Source: Datisca glomerata (Eukaryota; Streptophyta; Magnoliopsida; Cucurbitales; Datiscaceae). From it: DNA of 64,000 bases. Below the pieces are notes generated by a model, which was given only the letters and a program-made list of their open reading frames with translations, did no database searches and was not told the DNA's origin. Both the position numbers and the translations under genes were made by a program. Below, in pieces: positions 1-12,219 of this stretch. The stretch lies in assembly GCA_003255025.1 (NCBI GenBank), contig QANY01007889.1:882203-946202 (forward strand), written 5' to 3'. Within the stretch, counting starts at the first letter, position 1. Every line of letters begins with the position of its first letter.

Positions 1-870
1 TATATATTGACCAATTAATAATACGAAACATGTGTATAATATCTATCAAATCATAATTGACTTTTTACTTTCACTTGCTTTTGGGGCACGTCAATGTGCA
101 ATTTCAATAAGATGATAGAAATTCTACTACTATGTTAAATGTATTAAGGAAGAGTTGAGGGTGGAGGATGAATTCGATTTAGACAAAAATCTATTATTGT
201 TTAAGATTAGAAGTATTTTCAGACGTGGAGATGATTGAGATCAAGAGCCCTTAGAGTTTCAATAGGAATCTATTGGTTGAAGAAATATGAAGTCAGTGCA
301 CAAGTTGATGAAATTAATTTTAATGATTGCCCAATATGGATTCAAATTGAAGATCTTCCTCTGGATTGAGTTACATGCTCAATAGTCTCAAGACTGGCTG
401 CACAAGTGGGGACAATGGTTGATATTGATAATTACACCCTAATTGGGACCCTTGCAAGATCGTTAAGAGTTAGCGTTCTCTTTGGGATTGAAAGTCTTTC
501 AGAGCCAGGGATATGGGTAAGAAGGAGGGATAAACCACCAATGTCGATTAAATTTAAGTATGAACATCTACCACGATTTTTCCACGGTAATAGAATCATT
601 TCCCATGATACAACAATATGTCCTAGGAGAAGAGTTTGAAAAAAAAGGAAGAGTTTGGATATGAGGAGTGGTTAAGGGCAGAATCTAATACTAAAACTCC
701 TAGACAAATAAGACAGTTATATGCTAAAGATCAAAGTTTAAAGCAAAACGTTGCAGGCACCAGAATGGATTATCAACAAAATTATGTTCAAGCAACTCAA
801 GATCATCAAGAATCTAATGCTAAAAAACATAGAAATAAGGCTATGGAGATTATAGAGAATTCCAAGGTTT
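1..870 (+). pseudogene. LINE ORF1 remnant (DUF4283 / zinc-knuckle type)
   Basis: Open stretches at 406-639 and 636-881 resemble the nucleic-acid-binding ORF1 protein of plant LINEs. Seen: the pattern G-x-x-x-D-I-D, a basic R-S-L-R-V-x-V segment, a glycine-tryptophan turn, and the conserved K-Y-E-x-L-P-R-F-F just before the zinc knuckle, where the first cysteine is replaced by phenylalanine. Upstream, about 300-400, a degenerate segment matches the DUF4283 'P-x-W-I-Q-x-x-D-L-P-L' pattern. Stops at 369 and 637 break the frame. It is cut at 871-875 by the copia insertion. Confidence 0.6.
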
Positions 871-875
871 CTAGA

Positions 876-1093
876 TGTTGAGCTAAGTAGAAAACCAGAA
901 AGAAAGTAGAGAAAGATTATGCACATAATTGATTTTTTAAATTAACCTGACCAAGAAGACTAATTACATATAAATAGATTATTACAGTTTAAGCTCAACA
1001 ATCAAGCTTAACAACTAACAGAAAGTAACAGACTTAACTACTATAAACAGTTAGCTAGAAGCTACTTAGCTTAGCTCATTGTGGTATTTAATA
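876..1093 (-). repeat. Copia 3' LTR
   Basis: 218 bp copy beginning TGTTGAGCTAAG on the plus strand and ending TTAATA. It matches 5753-5970 base for base in length. A purine-rich tract suited to plus-strand priming (minus strand, ending GACGGGGCA) lies just inside it at about 1094-1107. Confidence 0.85.
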
Positions 1094-1299
1094 TGCCCCG
1101 TCAAACTAAAGGGGGATTGAACCACATTTAGTTTGCCTCTATGAGTAATGAACTTTAGCTCAGGAAGGGCTTTAGTTAATGTGTCTGCAACTTGCGCTTC
1201 AGTTGGAATGCGGCAAACTTGGAGTTGTCGATTTGCAATTTTCTCCCTTATGAAGTAAATGTTTAATTCAATGTGCTTAGTTCAGGAATGAAACACAGG

Positions 1300-4200
1300 A
1301 TTAGCATCTAACTAGTTTGCTCCAATATTATCACACCAAATAATTGGACAACCAGAAAACTTGAAGCCCAATGCACTGAACAAGGACTGAATCCAGAGAA
1401 TTTCAATAGTTGTCTGGGTAAAAGATCGATACTCTAACTCAATGCTTGATCTTGCAACAACATGTTGCTTCTTAGAACTCCATATAATAGGATTTTCACC
1501 CAGGAAAATACAATATCCAAAAGTAGAACGCTTGCCATCAACACAACTATCCCAATTTGCATCACTATAGCCACTGATTTGCCGAGCCTTTACTGATTTG
1601 AACAAAATGTCATGATTAACCGTCCATTTTAAGTAACTAAGGATGTGTTTACAAGCTCTCTAATGATCATTAGTGAGACTCTGTAAGTATTGACTGAGTT
1701 TATTTATAGAGAAGGCAATATCAGGTCTTGTTAAAGTGAGATATTGTAATGTTCATATTGTGCTTCTGTATAAGGTTGAATCTGAAAATGGGGTTCCACC
1801 GATGGCTGAGAGCTTTGTAGAGTGACACATTAGAATAGCACAAGCCTTGGAATCTGTCATATTGGTTTTGGAAAGAAGATCTCGAATGTACTTATTTTGA
1901 GTGAGATAGAAACCAGATCTGCCTCTATAGGCCTCAAAACCAAGAAAGTAGTTAACTGATCCCAATCTCTTTAAAGTAAATTTCTGATTCAAATCTGTAA
2001 TAACATTGTTAATGAGCTGCTTGCAGTTACCTATAACAAGAATGTCATCAACATATACCAATAACAATACCATTTTATGTCCATTCTTATAAACAAATGG
2101 GGAGGAATCTGACTTGGAATTCTGAAAGCCTCTGTGAGAAAGTGTAGAATGCAACTTCTTAAACCAAGCTCTAGGAGCTTGCTTCAAATCATAGAGAGAT
2201 TTAGTTAACCTACAAACATAATCCTTCATGACCGGTTGCTCAAAACCTATAGGTTGATGCATATAAACCTCCTCTTGTAGTTCACCATTCAAAAAGGCAT
2301 TGTTAATGTCTATTTGCTAAACATCCCAATCAAATGTTACTGCCAGAATAAGGACAATCTTGATTGTAAAGGGTTTAACTACAGGACTAAAGGTATCAAA
2401 ATAATATACACCTAAAGTTTTCTGAAAACCTTTGGCCACGAGTCTTGCTTTGTATTTGAGAATTGAGTCATCGGGATTATGTTTCAATCGAAAAACCCAC
2501 TTATTCTAAATTATGTTCATGTTGCTAGGCTTAGGAACAAGTTGCCAGGTGTTGTTAAGCATAAAAAAATCATACTCTTCATGCATAGCCTTGTTCCATT
2601 TCTGGTGTTCTAATGCTGCTTTAATAGATGTAGGTTCAGTTTCTAAGTTACTAATAGTAGAGGAGAATGCCTTTGGTTTGAAAAACCAATTTTTAAATCT
2701 TGCTATCATGGAATGAGAAGAGGAAGTAATAGGCATAAAAGGAACAATTTGGTTTTGATGAAGCTGTTCAGTATCAGGAAATTGTGCAGATGTAGGTAAA
2801 ACAGAAGGTGATGCAGTATTTTAAGTATTAGAAGCATACTGTAAGGATGAAGTATTATCACTATAAGATACATTATGAGAGTTTAAATTTGATACATGAT
2901 TGTCTATACTGTTATTGATGTGAGAACCTGAAGAAGAGCTTTCACCAATGCAGCTTAAAGATGAATTAATATCATTATTAGATGAACAATATGCTTGATA
3001 AGGTTTGGAAACATAGGACAGGATGAAGAAGAAGTTTGGTTACTGATTTTTGGAGTGTTTGCCAAAGACTGAAATGGAAATTCTGATTCATTGAAAGTTA
3101 CACTAGAATAGATGTAGAGTTTTCCAGATTTTAGATCAAAACACGTATATCCTTTGTGATTATCAGAATAACCTAAGAACACACATTTTTTGGAGTGAAG
3201 GTTAAACGTGTTCTTGTTGTAGGCTCGAGTGCATGGAAAACACGAAGTGCCAAAGACTTTCATGAAGGAAAAATCAGGAAGTTTGGAGAATAACAGCTCA
3301 AAAAGTGACTTATTTACCAAAATAGGAGTGGGCAACCTGTTAATTATATATATTGCAGTATGAAAAACCTCCCACCAAAAAGTAAAAGGCATTTTGGATT
3401 AAGCTAACAGGGTTAATCCAGTCTCCACAATTTGTCTATGTTTCCTTTCTATTTTTCCATTTTGTTGGTGCAAGTGTGGACAAGGGTATCTAAAATGAAC
3501 CCCAATTTGAGTGAAAACAGGTTTGAGATTTCTGAATTCCCATCCCTAGTCAGATTGAAAGCTTCTGATTTTTTTTATCGAATTGTCTCTCAATGAATGT
3601 CATGAATTAAAGAGCAATGTTTGTTTGTTTCATATTTCAGTTTCACAGGAAAGATCCAACAAAATATTGTAACGTCGTCTATAAAGCTAATGTAGTACCT
3701 GAAACAATTGGCAGAGAGAACAGGAGAGGGACCCTATAGGTCTGAATGTGTGAGTTCAAAGGGTTTACTAGTTTTAAGAGTAACAGAGAAAAATAGGTGT
3801 TGTGTGCTTTCCCATATTGACAAGCTTCACAGAAGGATGGCACTTTAGAGATGTATTTGACAGCAAGAGTCTTTAAAAGTAAAGACAAAATATGACTAGA
3901 GGGATGCCCAAAACGTTGATGTCATACATTAATGTAATTTGATACACTAGAATTATTGACAGAAGTGAAATTCGTATTGATAACAGCAGTGGTACAAGGA
4001 AAAATTTCAGAGACAGAAGCTTTATTTATGAGATTATCAATCTGTTTTACATTGTTGTTGTAATGATTGAGTGAAGAAAGACAAGAACTAGGCAAATGAA
4101 TCATAGAAGTACTTACTATATAATAAACAGTAGCTTTACTTACAGAATTTGATGATAGTGGCAGGTTAGAGTTAGCTTGCTTGAAAGTGAAGTGATATAA

Positions 4201-5643
4201 TCCATCCTTAAGAATGCCTTGAAGAAGGACCTTCATGTACTCTTATTCTTAACAAAACAGAAAATGTCATCAAATTCAACAACCACATTGTTGTCTCTAG
4301 TAAGTTGTGATACACTAAGTAAGTTTTTGGTAATTAGTGGAACACAAAGGATATCGTTAAGAGAAAGAGACATTGTTTGTGACTTATTACAGTCCCTAGT
4401 TTTGTTTGAAGCGGCAATAGAAATTAAAATGTTAGAACAACCTATATGAGCTACATGAAAGATAGATAGAGACTCACCATTGCCTAAAACAACTTTACCC
4501 TTGCCTTTGTAGTCATTCTTGAGTGAAAGATTCTCAAGATCAGAGGCTATATGATTTGTGGCAGCAGAGTCCATGTACCATGAGTTTTTAGAAACAGATG
4601 AAGGAGAGGCAAAGTAAGAAGAGAAACATTGGTTATAAGTTTACAGTGCTGCAGTATCACATTGATTGCTCATATTAGTGACAGGAGCTTGAGGATTAGC
4701 ATTGAAATCAAGTTGCTGAAAATCTTATTCAAATCTGTTATAACAATTAAAAGCTGAATGTCCAAATCTTCTACAAATCTGACATGTAGGTCTATAAACA
4801 TTCGTGCCTCTGCCACGACCTCTTCTAAAATTGTTGCCTTTTCTAGAATTCTGATTGCTTCTGCCAAAGGAATTACCTCATCGTCCCCTTCTTCCATTGA
4901 AATGAGTAATATTTGCATTAGCACAAATGTTTCCTTGTTCAAGAAAACTAGCAACAGAATTATTTTGTTCAAGTCCCATCTCTTGACTCTGAGGCAAAAA
5001 TTGAGCTTCTTGCAGTGTAACAAGATCTTGCCTAGAAGTGAAATTAACTACTACATGATCGTAATCATTTCCAAGTCCTCCCAATATGTAAAGTAATCAT
5101 TCTGCATCACTAATGAGTTGACCACATGATGACATATTATCAGCTAGAGACTTCATTTTAAGAATGTAATCATTAATAGAAAGAGAACATTTCTTTGTAG
5201 ATTGAAGCTGAAAACATAATTACAACAATCGAGACTTTGAATTAGTAGTGAAAATTCCTTCGACAACTGACCACAATTGTGAGGATGAACCACATCACAC
5301 CACAAGCTTAGCATTGCTTCTGAAATACTTGAGAGAAGCCAGCTTAACAAAAATTGATCCAAACGAAGTCAAGTTACAAATTCTGGATTTGAAACTGTTG
5401 TTGATGTAACAGTATTGTTATCACCAGTGATAGTCTTGGTGCATATTGAGGAGGTCGAGCAACTGCACCAAGAAGATACTTCTCCAATCTGTAAGCTCTC
5501 ACAAACGACATAATTTGAGAGCGCCAAAATCTGTAATTATTTTGATCAAGACATAGGTTTATCAGAATTAAGTTCTTAAGAATCGAATTTACTATGGACG
5601 ATGAAATTTGTGAAGTTTGAGATGTAGTTGATTTTGAAGCCAT
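1300..5643 (-). pseudogene. Copia gag-pol polyprotein, broken by stops and frameshifts
   Basis: Minus strand, starting at the ATG at 5643. Gag occupies about 5643-4670 and includes a standard CCHC knuckle (C-x2-C-x4-H-x4-C) near 4742-4785. The protease block (4574-4233) carries D-S-A-A-T in place of the usual D-S/T-G-A, so its active site is altered. The GAG-pre-integrase zinc region is at about 4236-3679 and integrase at about 3660-2955. RT at 2292-1753 has the catalytic Y-V-D-D. RNase H at 1605-1312 has the S-D-A-D/N-W-D-S and S-S-x-E-x-E-Y patterns. Frames change between blocks, so no full polyprotein can be made. Confidence 0.85.
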
Positions 5644-5740
5644 TGAATAAGCTCGAAGAAAATGGCCAAAAAACAATTAAGAAAAGAACAACTGAGTAGA
5701 ATAAAGATGAGAAAGAAGAAGTTTAGGACGAAGGAGCTAA

Positions 5741-5752
5741 ACTCTGATATCA
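5741..5752 (-). other. Copia primer-binding site (tRNA-Met type)
   Basis: The minus strand reads TGATATCAGAGT immediately downstream of the 5' LTR. The family consensus is TGGTATCAGAGC, complementary to the 3' end of initiator methionine tRNA; two positions differ. Confidence 0.8.
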
Positions 5753-5970
5753 TGTTGAGCTAAGCAGAAAACTAGAAAGGAAGAAGAGAAAGATTATGCA
5801 CAGAATTGATTTTTCACATTAACCTGACCAAGAAGACTAATTACATATAAATAGATTATTACAGTTTAAGCTCAACAATCAAGCTTAACAACTAACAAAA
5901 AGTAACAGACTTAACTACCATAAACAGTTAGCTAGAAGCTACTTAGCTTAGCTCATTACTATTCTTAATA
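5753..5970 (-). repeat. Copia 5' LTR
   Basis: 218 bp partner of 876-1093, about 93% identical by eye, followed by the target duplication CTAGA at 5971-5975. Confidence 0.85.
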
Positions 5971-6289
5971 CTAGATATATACAAATCAACTTGCAGGAAT
6001 AAAGGAGATAGAGCATTCTCTGTCCATTGATCCATATAATATTATTCTATCTAGTAAGTTTAATACAAAAGAATCTAGTACTATGGCCCATCATGATAAT
6101 AACATAATTATGCCTTTGAATAGAAAGAACTTTATAGAAATGAAAATAATAGCTATGAAAGGAGAGCTTTTTTTGTTTGGCGTAGAATTGATTTGGGATA
6201 AGTGAGTAGGAATAAAAGAACCAGAGCAGAATTTGTTAACTGATATATTAAATATAAATTGTAGATTTCTGATGATGATGATTACATTC

Positions 6290-9200
6290 TTGATAACAGT
6301 AAATTAGGGGTAGTGATGGCTCTTGCCCAAAAAGGCCATCACAGGAGCCACGAATGTCATTGTTTGGAACTACCAAGATTTGAGAAATAGTCTGACAGAT
6401 CTAGCATTAAAGGATACGTTAATCCAATTTAATCCCCAACTGGTTTGCCTATTAGAAATATAAACTAAGATGAGTAAGGTTGAAATCTTAGTTAGGAGAT
6501 GAAAGTTGGATAATTTATATGTAGTTGATCTCATTGGCCTTTCTGGAAGCATGCTATTTTGTTGGAAAAGTGATATTAATATACAAAGTATATCTAATTA
6601 CTCAGAATATTATGGATATGAACATTGATAAGTGGGATAGATTTACTTTCTTTTCCAGATGTAAAGATGAGAAAGATATGTGGAAGCAATATGATAGTCT
6701 AGCTAAGTCTAACAAGGGTAATTCCAAACATTGGTTAGTAACAAGAGATTTTAATGACATGTTAAGGCAAGACGAAAAATATGGAGGAAAAATATTTCAT
6801 TTTAAAAGAGCTAGGATATTTAATCAATAGTTAGAAGGGAACTTTCTATACTTGGAGGAATGGATGTGCAATCTAAGGGAACTTTCTATACTTGGAGGAA
6901 TGGTTGGCATGATAAGGATATTATTCAAGAGAGGTTTCATAGGGTACTTATTAATGAGACTATTTTGGATCCTCCCTCACCTAGAAGTGCATACTCCTCC
7001 AACTATAGGGTCTGATTGTAACATGTTAGTGATTTTTCTTAAGAGTGGTACTCCTAAACCTAGAAATTCATTTTAGTTTGAATCTAAATAGTTAGAAGAT
7101 GAAGCTTTTAATAGGGTGCAATCTGAGGGTTAGAAACAATATGAGTCCTCTAGAAATAAGAGAAATCTTATTAAATTTATGGATGGAATCAAATATACAG
7201 TATAGCAAACTTAAGGGGCTGTAAGAATAACATTAATATTTGGAGTAAATAATTTGGAGGTAATCCTAAGAATCGGAGGATCTAAAAACAAAGTTGTTAG
7301 GGCTCAACTGATGAGCTTGAGGATGAAGAATCCTCAAAATTGAAACAAAGGCCAAAATATAAAAGATTTGGAAACAGGAAAAATGTTATTGGGTTAAATA
7401 GCTAAACTAAATTTACTAAAGCTTGGGAATAGGAACACATCATTTTTTTCATAAGTCTGTGAATAGAATAAGGATATCTAATAGTATAATATGCTTAAAG
7501 AATAGGAAGGAGGTTTGGCAACAAAATGAGGAGGTTGTTACTTCTTTAATAAAAGACTTTTATGCTGACTTTTTAAAGGAATAACGTGTTTCTAATGTGG
7601 ATTGGATCATTAGTCATATGGAAAGAGTAGTCAATTTAGAGGACAATAATATGCTAACTTCTTAAATGTCTATTTAGGAAGTTAAGTGTGTTGTATTTAG
7701 TTTAGGTGCTAACAAAGCATTAGAGCTAGATGGTATCCCTGGTACTTTTTACCAAAAGTCTTGAGATTTAGTAGAAAATGATGTCTAGAAGGTTGTTAGT
7801 GATTTCTTTATGAATTGTTACCTTCCTAGGTCTTTTAAAGAGAATTGTTATCAGATGTGGATATTGATTCTTGAATGAACTTAAATTTGTGTATTCAGAG
7901 ATATTGGAATGCCTTTTATCAGAAAGTTAATTATGATAAAAGTAGTATTTGCTTTAGTAGTAATGTCTCTGATAAAAAAATCATTTCTAAAAATAATTAT
8001 GTTCCACTATCTGTTAAGAAGGAATACTACTTAGTTTTACCTGTTGATTGGATACATTTCAAATATGCCATAAATGCTTTGATTGAAAAAAGAAGAGTAG
8101 AAGTTCTATGTGAAAGGCTAAATCATTATCTTGAAGGGTAAAGAAATAATTTTTAGGTTAGTAGCTAAATCTCTCCTTAATTATGTTATGGGAACCTTTA
8201 AACTCCCTAAAACGGTTTGTTCCGAACCTCTAGCTGCCATAATGAGATTTTGATGGTTTGAGGGTGATGATTCTATGGGAGTTAACTGGATGTCCAGTGC
8301 TAGGATGACTAGCAATAGAAGTTGTAGGGGTTTAGGGTTTAAAGATTTTAAAGATTTCAATAGTTCTTTGCTTGCTAAGCAAGCTTGGATCATATTCTAT
8401 AACCCTAACAATCTTTGTGCTAGGCTCCTTAAGAGTTTATATTATCTTAACAGTGATGTTTTGGACTCTAAGAACTAGTTCTTGCACTTGGAAGAGTCTT
8501 TGGCATGGTAAAGAGACTAAAAAAATATGCTTATTAGAAAGTTGGTAATGATAGGTTGATTAATGTGCGGGATAGTAATTGAGAACTAGGGGAAGGAAGC
8601 CTAAATGACATTAAAGATCCATCTTTAAATCTTATTTCTGACTTAATTAATCCTATTTCTAAAAGCGAAAGAGGGATTCTGTGGACTTTTTATTTCCACC
8701 TTGGATTTCTAAAAAGATTCGAAGTATCTCTTTTTCATAGATTTGATGTATGTTATCATTTGGTCTGGCCTTTATGTAGTAATTGAAAATTTCCAGTTAA
8801 GTCATGTTATTTTCACTTACACAATGTTAAATTTCATGTAAGTAATCCTGGATCTCCATCAACTTCTTATATGCATACAAAATTCTAGAAAATAGTGTGA
8901 CAATCAAATATTCATTCTATAAATAAAACTCTTCAAATCTGGAGAGTAACTTAGAACATAGTCTAGCTAAAAGACATATTATCCAAGACCCAAGTTGCTG
9001 ACTATGCTTTCAGAGGGAGGAAACTATATATCTCCACCTTGATCGATTGCAAATGGAGTAGTTTATATTGGAATGCCTCTCATTTTCAGCTTTATCCAAT
9101 GGGTCACGAGGATTCCTATTTTAGTTCATGGTTATAAGAAAGAATCTTGGAACTCAGTTTTTAGATAGACAAAGGAAACCTAATTTCTCAATTTTTCTAT

Positions 9201-9575
9201 TTATGTTAGTACATATGGAAGTCTATAAATCTATATGTATTCGAAATCAAAGCATGCAACCCCATTCAGACTATAAAAATGCAAAAATTGCTTGCTTAAT
9301 TTTATTAGGGTTAATTCAAAGACGTCACTTGAATGGCTAGATCCCTTTAATTCCAGGGTCGTTTTCCACCATCTGAGAGATTTGTCCTCATTCGCGAGCC
9401 TCCTAGCTCAGATTCTTGGTCCCTTCAGTTCTCTCAGGGATGTCGTAGTAGGGTTTATTATAAGGGACTTCAAAGGAGAAGTGGTCCATATTGAGGGATA
9501 CCTAGTTGAAGCTTTTGGGCATGAGCATGGAGAATTAATTTCTATTGATTCTAGGTTGGATTGGGCTTTGGGCTA
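6290..9575 (+). pseudogene. LINE ORF2 remnant: endonuclease, reverse transcriptase, zinc finger and first half of RNase H
   Basis: The endonuclease starts near 6365 with W-N-Y-Q-D-L-R-N, then continues to a G/R-D-F-N-D-x-L-R-Q-D-E-K-Y-G-G motif at about 6740-6800. RT follows at about 7480-8150 (G-A-N-K-A-x-E-x-D-G-I-P near 7710-7740, then N-Y-D-K-S-S-I near 7925). The C-terminal part at about 8145-8480 has the F-W-W, G-L-G-F-K-D-F and L-L-A-K-Q-A-W pattern typical of plant LINEs. RNase H begins at about 9440 with I-I-R-D-F-K-G-E-V. Many stops interrupt it. A 25 bp stretch is repeated near 6836 and 6882, probably a local duplication. Confidence 0.75.
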
Positions 9576-9580
9576 AGTAT

Positions 9581-10479
9581 AGTTTTTTACTTTGGAGCAA
9601 TAAATAATTTTTTAACGTAATCTCATCAATCATTTAGTGATACAAAAAATGAATAGACATTGTTAATACCCTCGATTTTATAGAATTTCAGTTTGATTTT
9701 ATTTGTAGTTTTTTTAATATCTTCTATTTAAGGAATTTAATGGTATCCTAAAATTCAGGTAATGTGGTTTATAGAGTCATCATATCTTTTAATTATGAGA
9801 AGTTAGTATTCTGTTAATGAAATAGATTAAAGTCCTTCTATATGCTATTTTTCTGAAAAAACACTGAAAATATGTAGTCAATCACTGATATCATATCGTC
9901 AATCACTGATATTAAGGAGTTTTAGCATTTTCTTCTGAAAGTTTCAAAATTCATTTTTTTTGTTTTCCAGCATTAATTATCTCTTTATTTTTAAGAAATG
10001 GATATGTAGTCGATAAGTGATATTATATCCAATCCGAAAGTTTTTTAAAAAAATTCCAAATTCAAATTTTTTCAGCATTAATTATTACACTATTTTTAAG
10101 GAATGAGATATGTAGCCAATCACTAATATTATATCTCGCCAGAAATTTTTTGAAATAAAAAGAGGAAACTTTCAATTAGTTGACTATATATTCTTATTTT
10201 TATTTAGATCATTATCTAAATTAATTGTATATATATTTTGAATATATTAATTATATATTCTTATACTTATTGACTAATTTTAAATTACTCTCAATTTGAG
10301 ACGCCCCTTAAATAGATTAAGGACATTTTGATTAATAATTATTGATAATTATAGCAACTTGCTATTTATCTAAAATTCTAGAAAACTTGATGTTTATCAA
10401 AACATTACACTTTTTGTCAATATATCAAAACACTACATTTTAACTTGTCTAAATCTGTAAATTTTCCTATAAAAATAAT
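9581..10479. mobile_element. 899 bp insertion of unknown class inside the LINE RNase H domain
   Basis: The same five bases, AGTAT, stand at 9576-9580 and 10480-10484. Skipping the insert and one copy reconnects the two halves of RNase H in frame (W-A-L-G then W-I-Q-T-N-S, the E/Q-T-D/N-S catalytic region). The insert is very AT-rich and has no ORF over 60 codons. It contains about three diverged copies of a roughly 115-bp unit (9868-10160). I see no LTR ends (TG...CA) and no clear terminal inverted repeats. Confidence 0.6.
9868..10160. repeat. Imperfect ~115 bp tandem repeat, about three copies
   Basis: The copies share ATATGTAG, a 'CAATCACTGATATTATATC'-like core, a T-rich run and CAGCATTAATTAT. 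They begin near 9871, 10001 and 10109. The first copy contains an extra internal doubling of the CAATCACTGATAT core. Confidence 0.6.
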
Positions 10480-10484
10480 AGTAT

Positions 10485-10690
10485 CTTGGATTCAGACCAA
10501 TAGCTGTGCAGATTAGAGACATAGTAATTTAGTTAATGATATTACTAGAAAATTAAATCAAGCTAATGATTTTTCTATTTGTTGGATGAGAAGTTGTAAT
10601 TATGTCGCGTATGTTAAAGCAAAGTATAGTAACGATTAGAATATGATTAGTCTTAATAATTTTTTCTTATCTTTTCATATTTGCAACTTG
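10485..10690 (+). pseudogene. LINE RNase H C-terminal half
   Basis: Read in frame from 10486, the sequence gives a diverged Q-T-N-S (for E-T-D-S), an N-D-I segment, and near 10580-10620 C-W-M-R-S-C-N-Y-V-A-Y-V-K-A-K-Y. The last part matches the 'V-x-R-x-x-N-x-V-A-H-x-L-A-K-x-A' end of LINE-encoded RNase H domains. One stop codon is present at 10512. It completes the domain that starts before the insertion at 9581. Confidence 0.55.
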
Positions 10691-10779
10691 TTTGAATATG
10701 AAAATGTGATTGTAAGAGGTAGGCGTCGTCCTTCTTAACTATTTTCTGATCCTGTGATTATAAAATTTATTGCTGTTAA

Positions 10780-12219
10780 AAAAAATCACAGTTATTTATA
10801 GAAATAATAGTTTGGTTATATTACGAAAAAATATCATTTACAGTAAAAAAAAACTAATAGTTTACTTTACACGCTTGAACAAACCTGCAACCAATATAGT
10901 TGATATTTATTTGCTGGTTAAGAATAAAAATAGTTTATAACATTTAAATCAAACCGATTCGGGAAAATTGTAAATGGATATTGAAAGTCTTCTATATAAG
11001 AAAATAATTATTACTACAAATAAATATATTTGCTTATCTTATTATTCATCAGAAATTTGAGCAATTAAATTTACAGAAAATCCCCAAATTCCGTACATTC
11101 TGAGCAATGTTCTTAAAAGAAAATAGTTTCTTAAGGATGAAAATGTATTGTTTTTAATTCGGGAAACTAACATACTAATTTTCATTATAAAAGAAGGAAA
11201 TAAACCTATCCTGCTATTTTTAAAATATGAGCCGAAGATAATGATCTAAACGTGCAATTAAATTTGTAATTATTTTTTTTATTTTCTGTTTCTTTTCATT
11301 CTTTTCAGTAAGCTTAATAAGGTAAAACAAATTTTACAAAATTTGTTTTTTTTTTCACGAAATGACATTTTACTAATTATATTAATTATCTGTTATTGTT
11401 GAACTCGATGAATTACTTAGATTTATAAACGCAACCAATGACCCGTTCAACTAAACTTCACAATATATCGACAAACATAACCCAACAACCTTATATAATT
11501 ATAATTTTGTTTTCTTTCAGATTGTATGATTGAGTTAGAAAGCAAATTGAATTCAGCTTACAACTTTTGACTACCACATTCATCTCTTTTGTACTTAGGG
11601 CGGTCACCAACTGAAATGAAATCAGGCGGTGTCACATCAAGTTTAAATTATCTAAGTCATGAATGATTAAAATCACTTTAAATTTTAATTCTACAAAAAA
11701 AAATAATTATTTGAATTTAAAACGTCATAATTTTTTAAATAATTTTACACCATTAATTAGTTAAGTGACTAAACGATGTTAATAATTTATAGATTGACTG
11801 TTTTAAACACGATAAATTACTTGATTGGTGGATATATATATATATATAGTAATCAAATTGATAAATTTATTCAAAAATAAAAAAAAACTTCCATCAATTA
11901 TATCTCAACATAAACCATAACGAATATGTACAAAACTTAAATCAGTATGGTAGAACTAAAAACTCAGTTCTTACTCATACAGTTGGACTAAAAAAGCTAC
12001 AAAAACAAGAGAAAATGAAAAATAAACAGAGCCTCAAAATGAATGGTAGGGAAGGGGGTGGTGGATATGTAATTTGGAAAATAATAAAATCAATAATTCT
12101 ATCATCAATTAAATTTTAATTTAATTAACGTGAAAATAACCAATCATTTTATTAACAGTATAACATTAAATAATATATCAGTTGATGAATTAAAATCTAA
12201 TCGGTCTAAAATTGTTTAA
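10780..12219. other. AT-rich intergenic region, nothing coding seen
   Basis: No ORF, LTR or transposase pattern found. There is a short (TA) run near 11832-11847. The last part downstream of 12219 is the likely 3' UTR and flank of the minus-strand gene that ends at 12220. Confidence 0.6.

Larger units (their letters stand above)
876..5970 (-). mobile_element. Complete but inactive Ty1-copia retrotransposon
   Basis: Two 218 bp direct LTRs (876-1093 and 5753-5970) bound 4.66 kb of internal sequence and are flanked by the duplication CTAGA (871-875 and 5971-5975). The primer-binding site at 5741-5752 lies directly against the 5' LTR and, read on the minus strand (TGATATCAGAGT), matches the usual copia initiator-Met tRNA site TGGTATCAGAGC at 10 of 12 bases. 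Domains in order on the minus strand are gag, protease, integrase, RT and RNase H, which is the copia order. The LTRs differ at about 15 of 218 sites (my count), so the insertion is old. Confidence 0.9.
1..10780 (+). mobile_element. Decayed LINE (plant L1 type), split by two later insertions
   Basis: Three blocks in the same orientation make one element: an ORF1-like block (1-870), the ORF2 endonuclease and reverse transcriptase (about 6290-9575) and the tail of an RNase H domain (about 10485-10690). A copia element (876-5970) and an 899 bp insertion (9581-10479) interrupt it, each flanked by a 5 bp target-site duplication. Stops and frameshifts are frequent, so it is dead. The 3' end is approximate; coding similarity fades near 10690 and an A-rich stretch follows near 10776. 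The 5' end lies outside the window. Confidence 0.75.
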
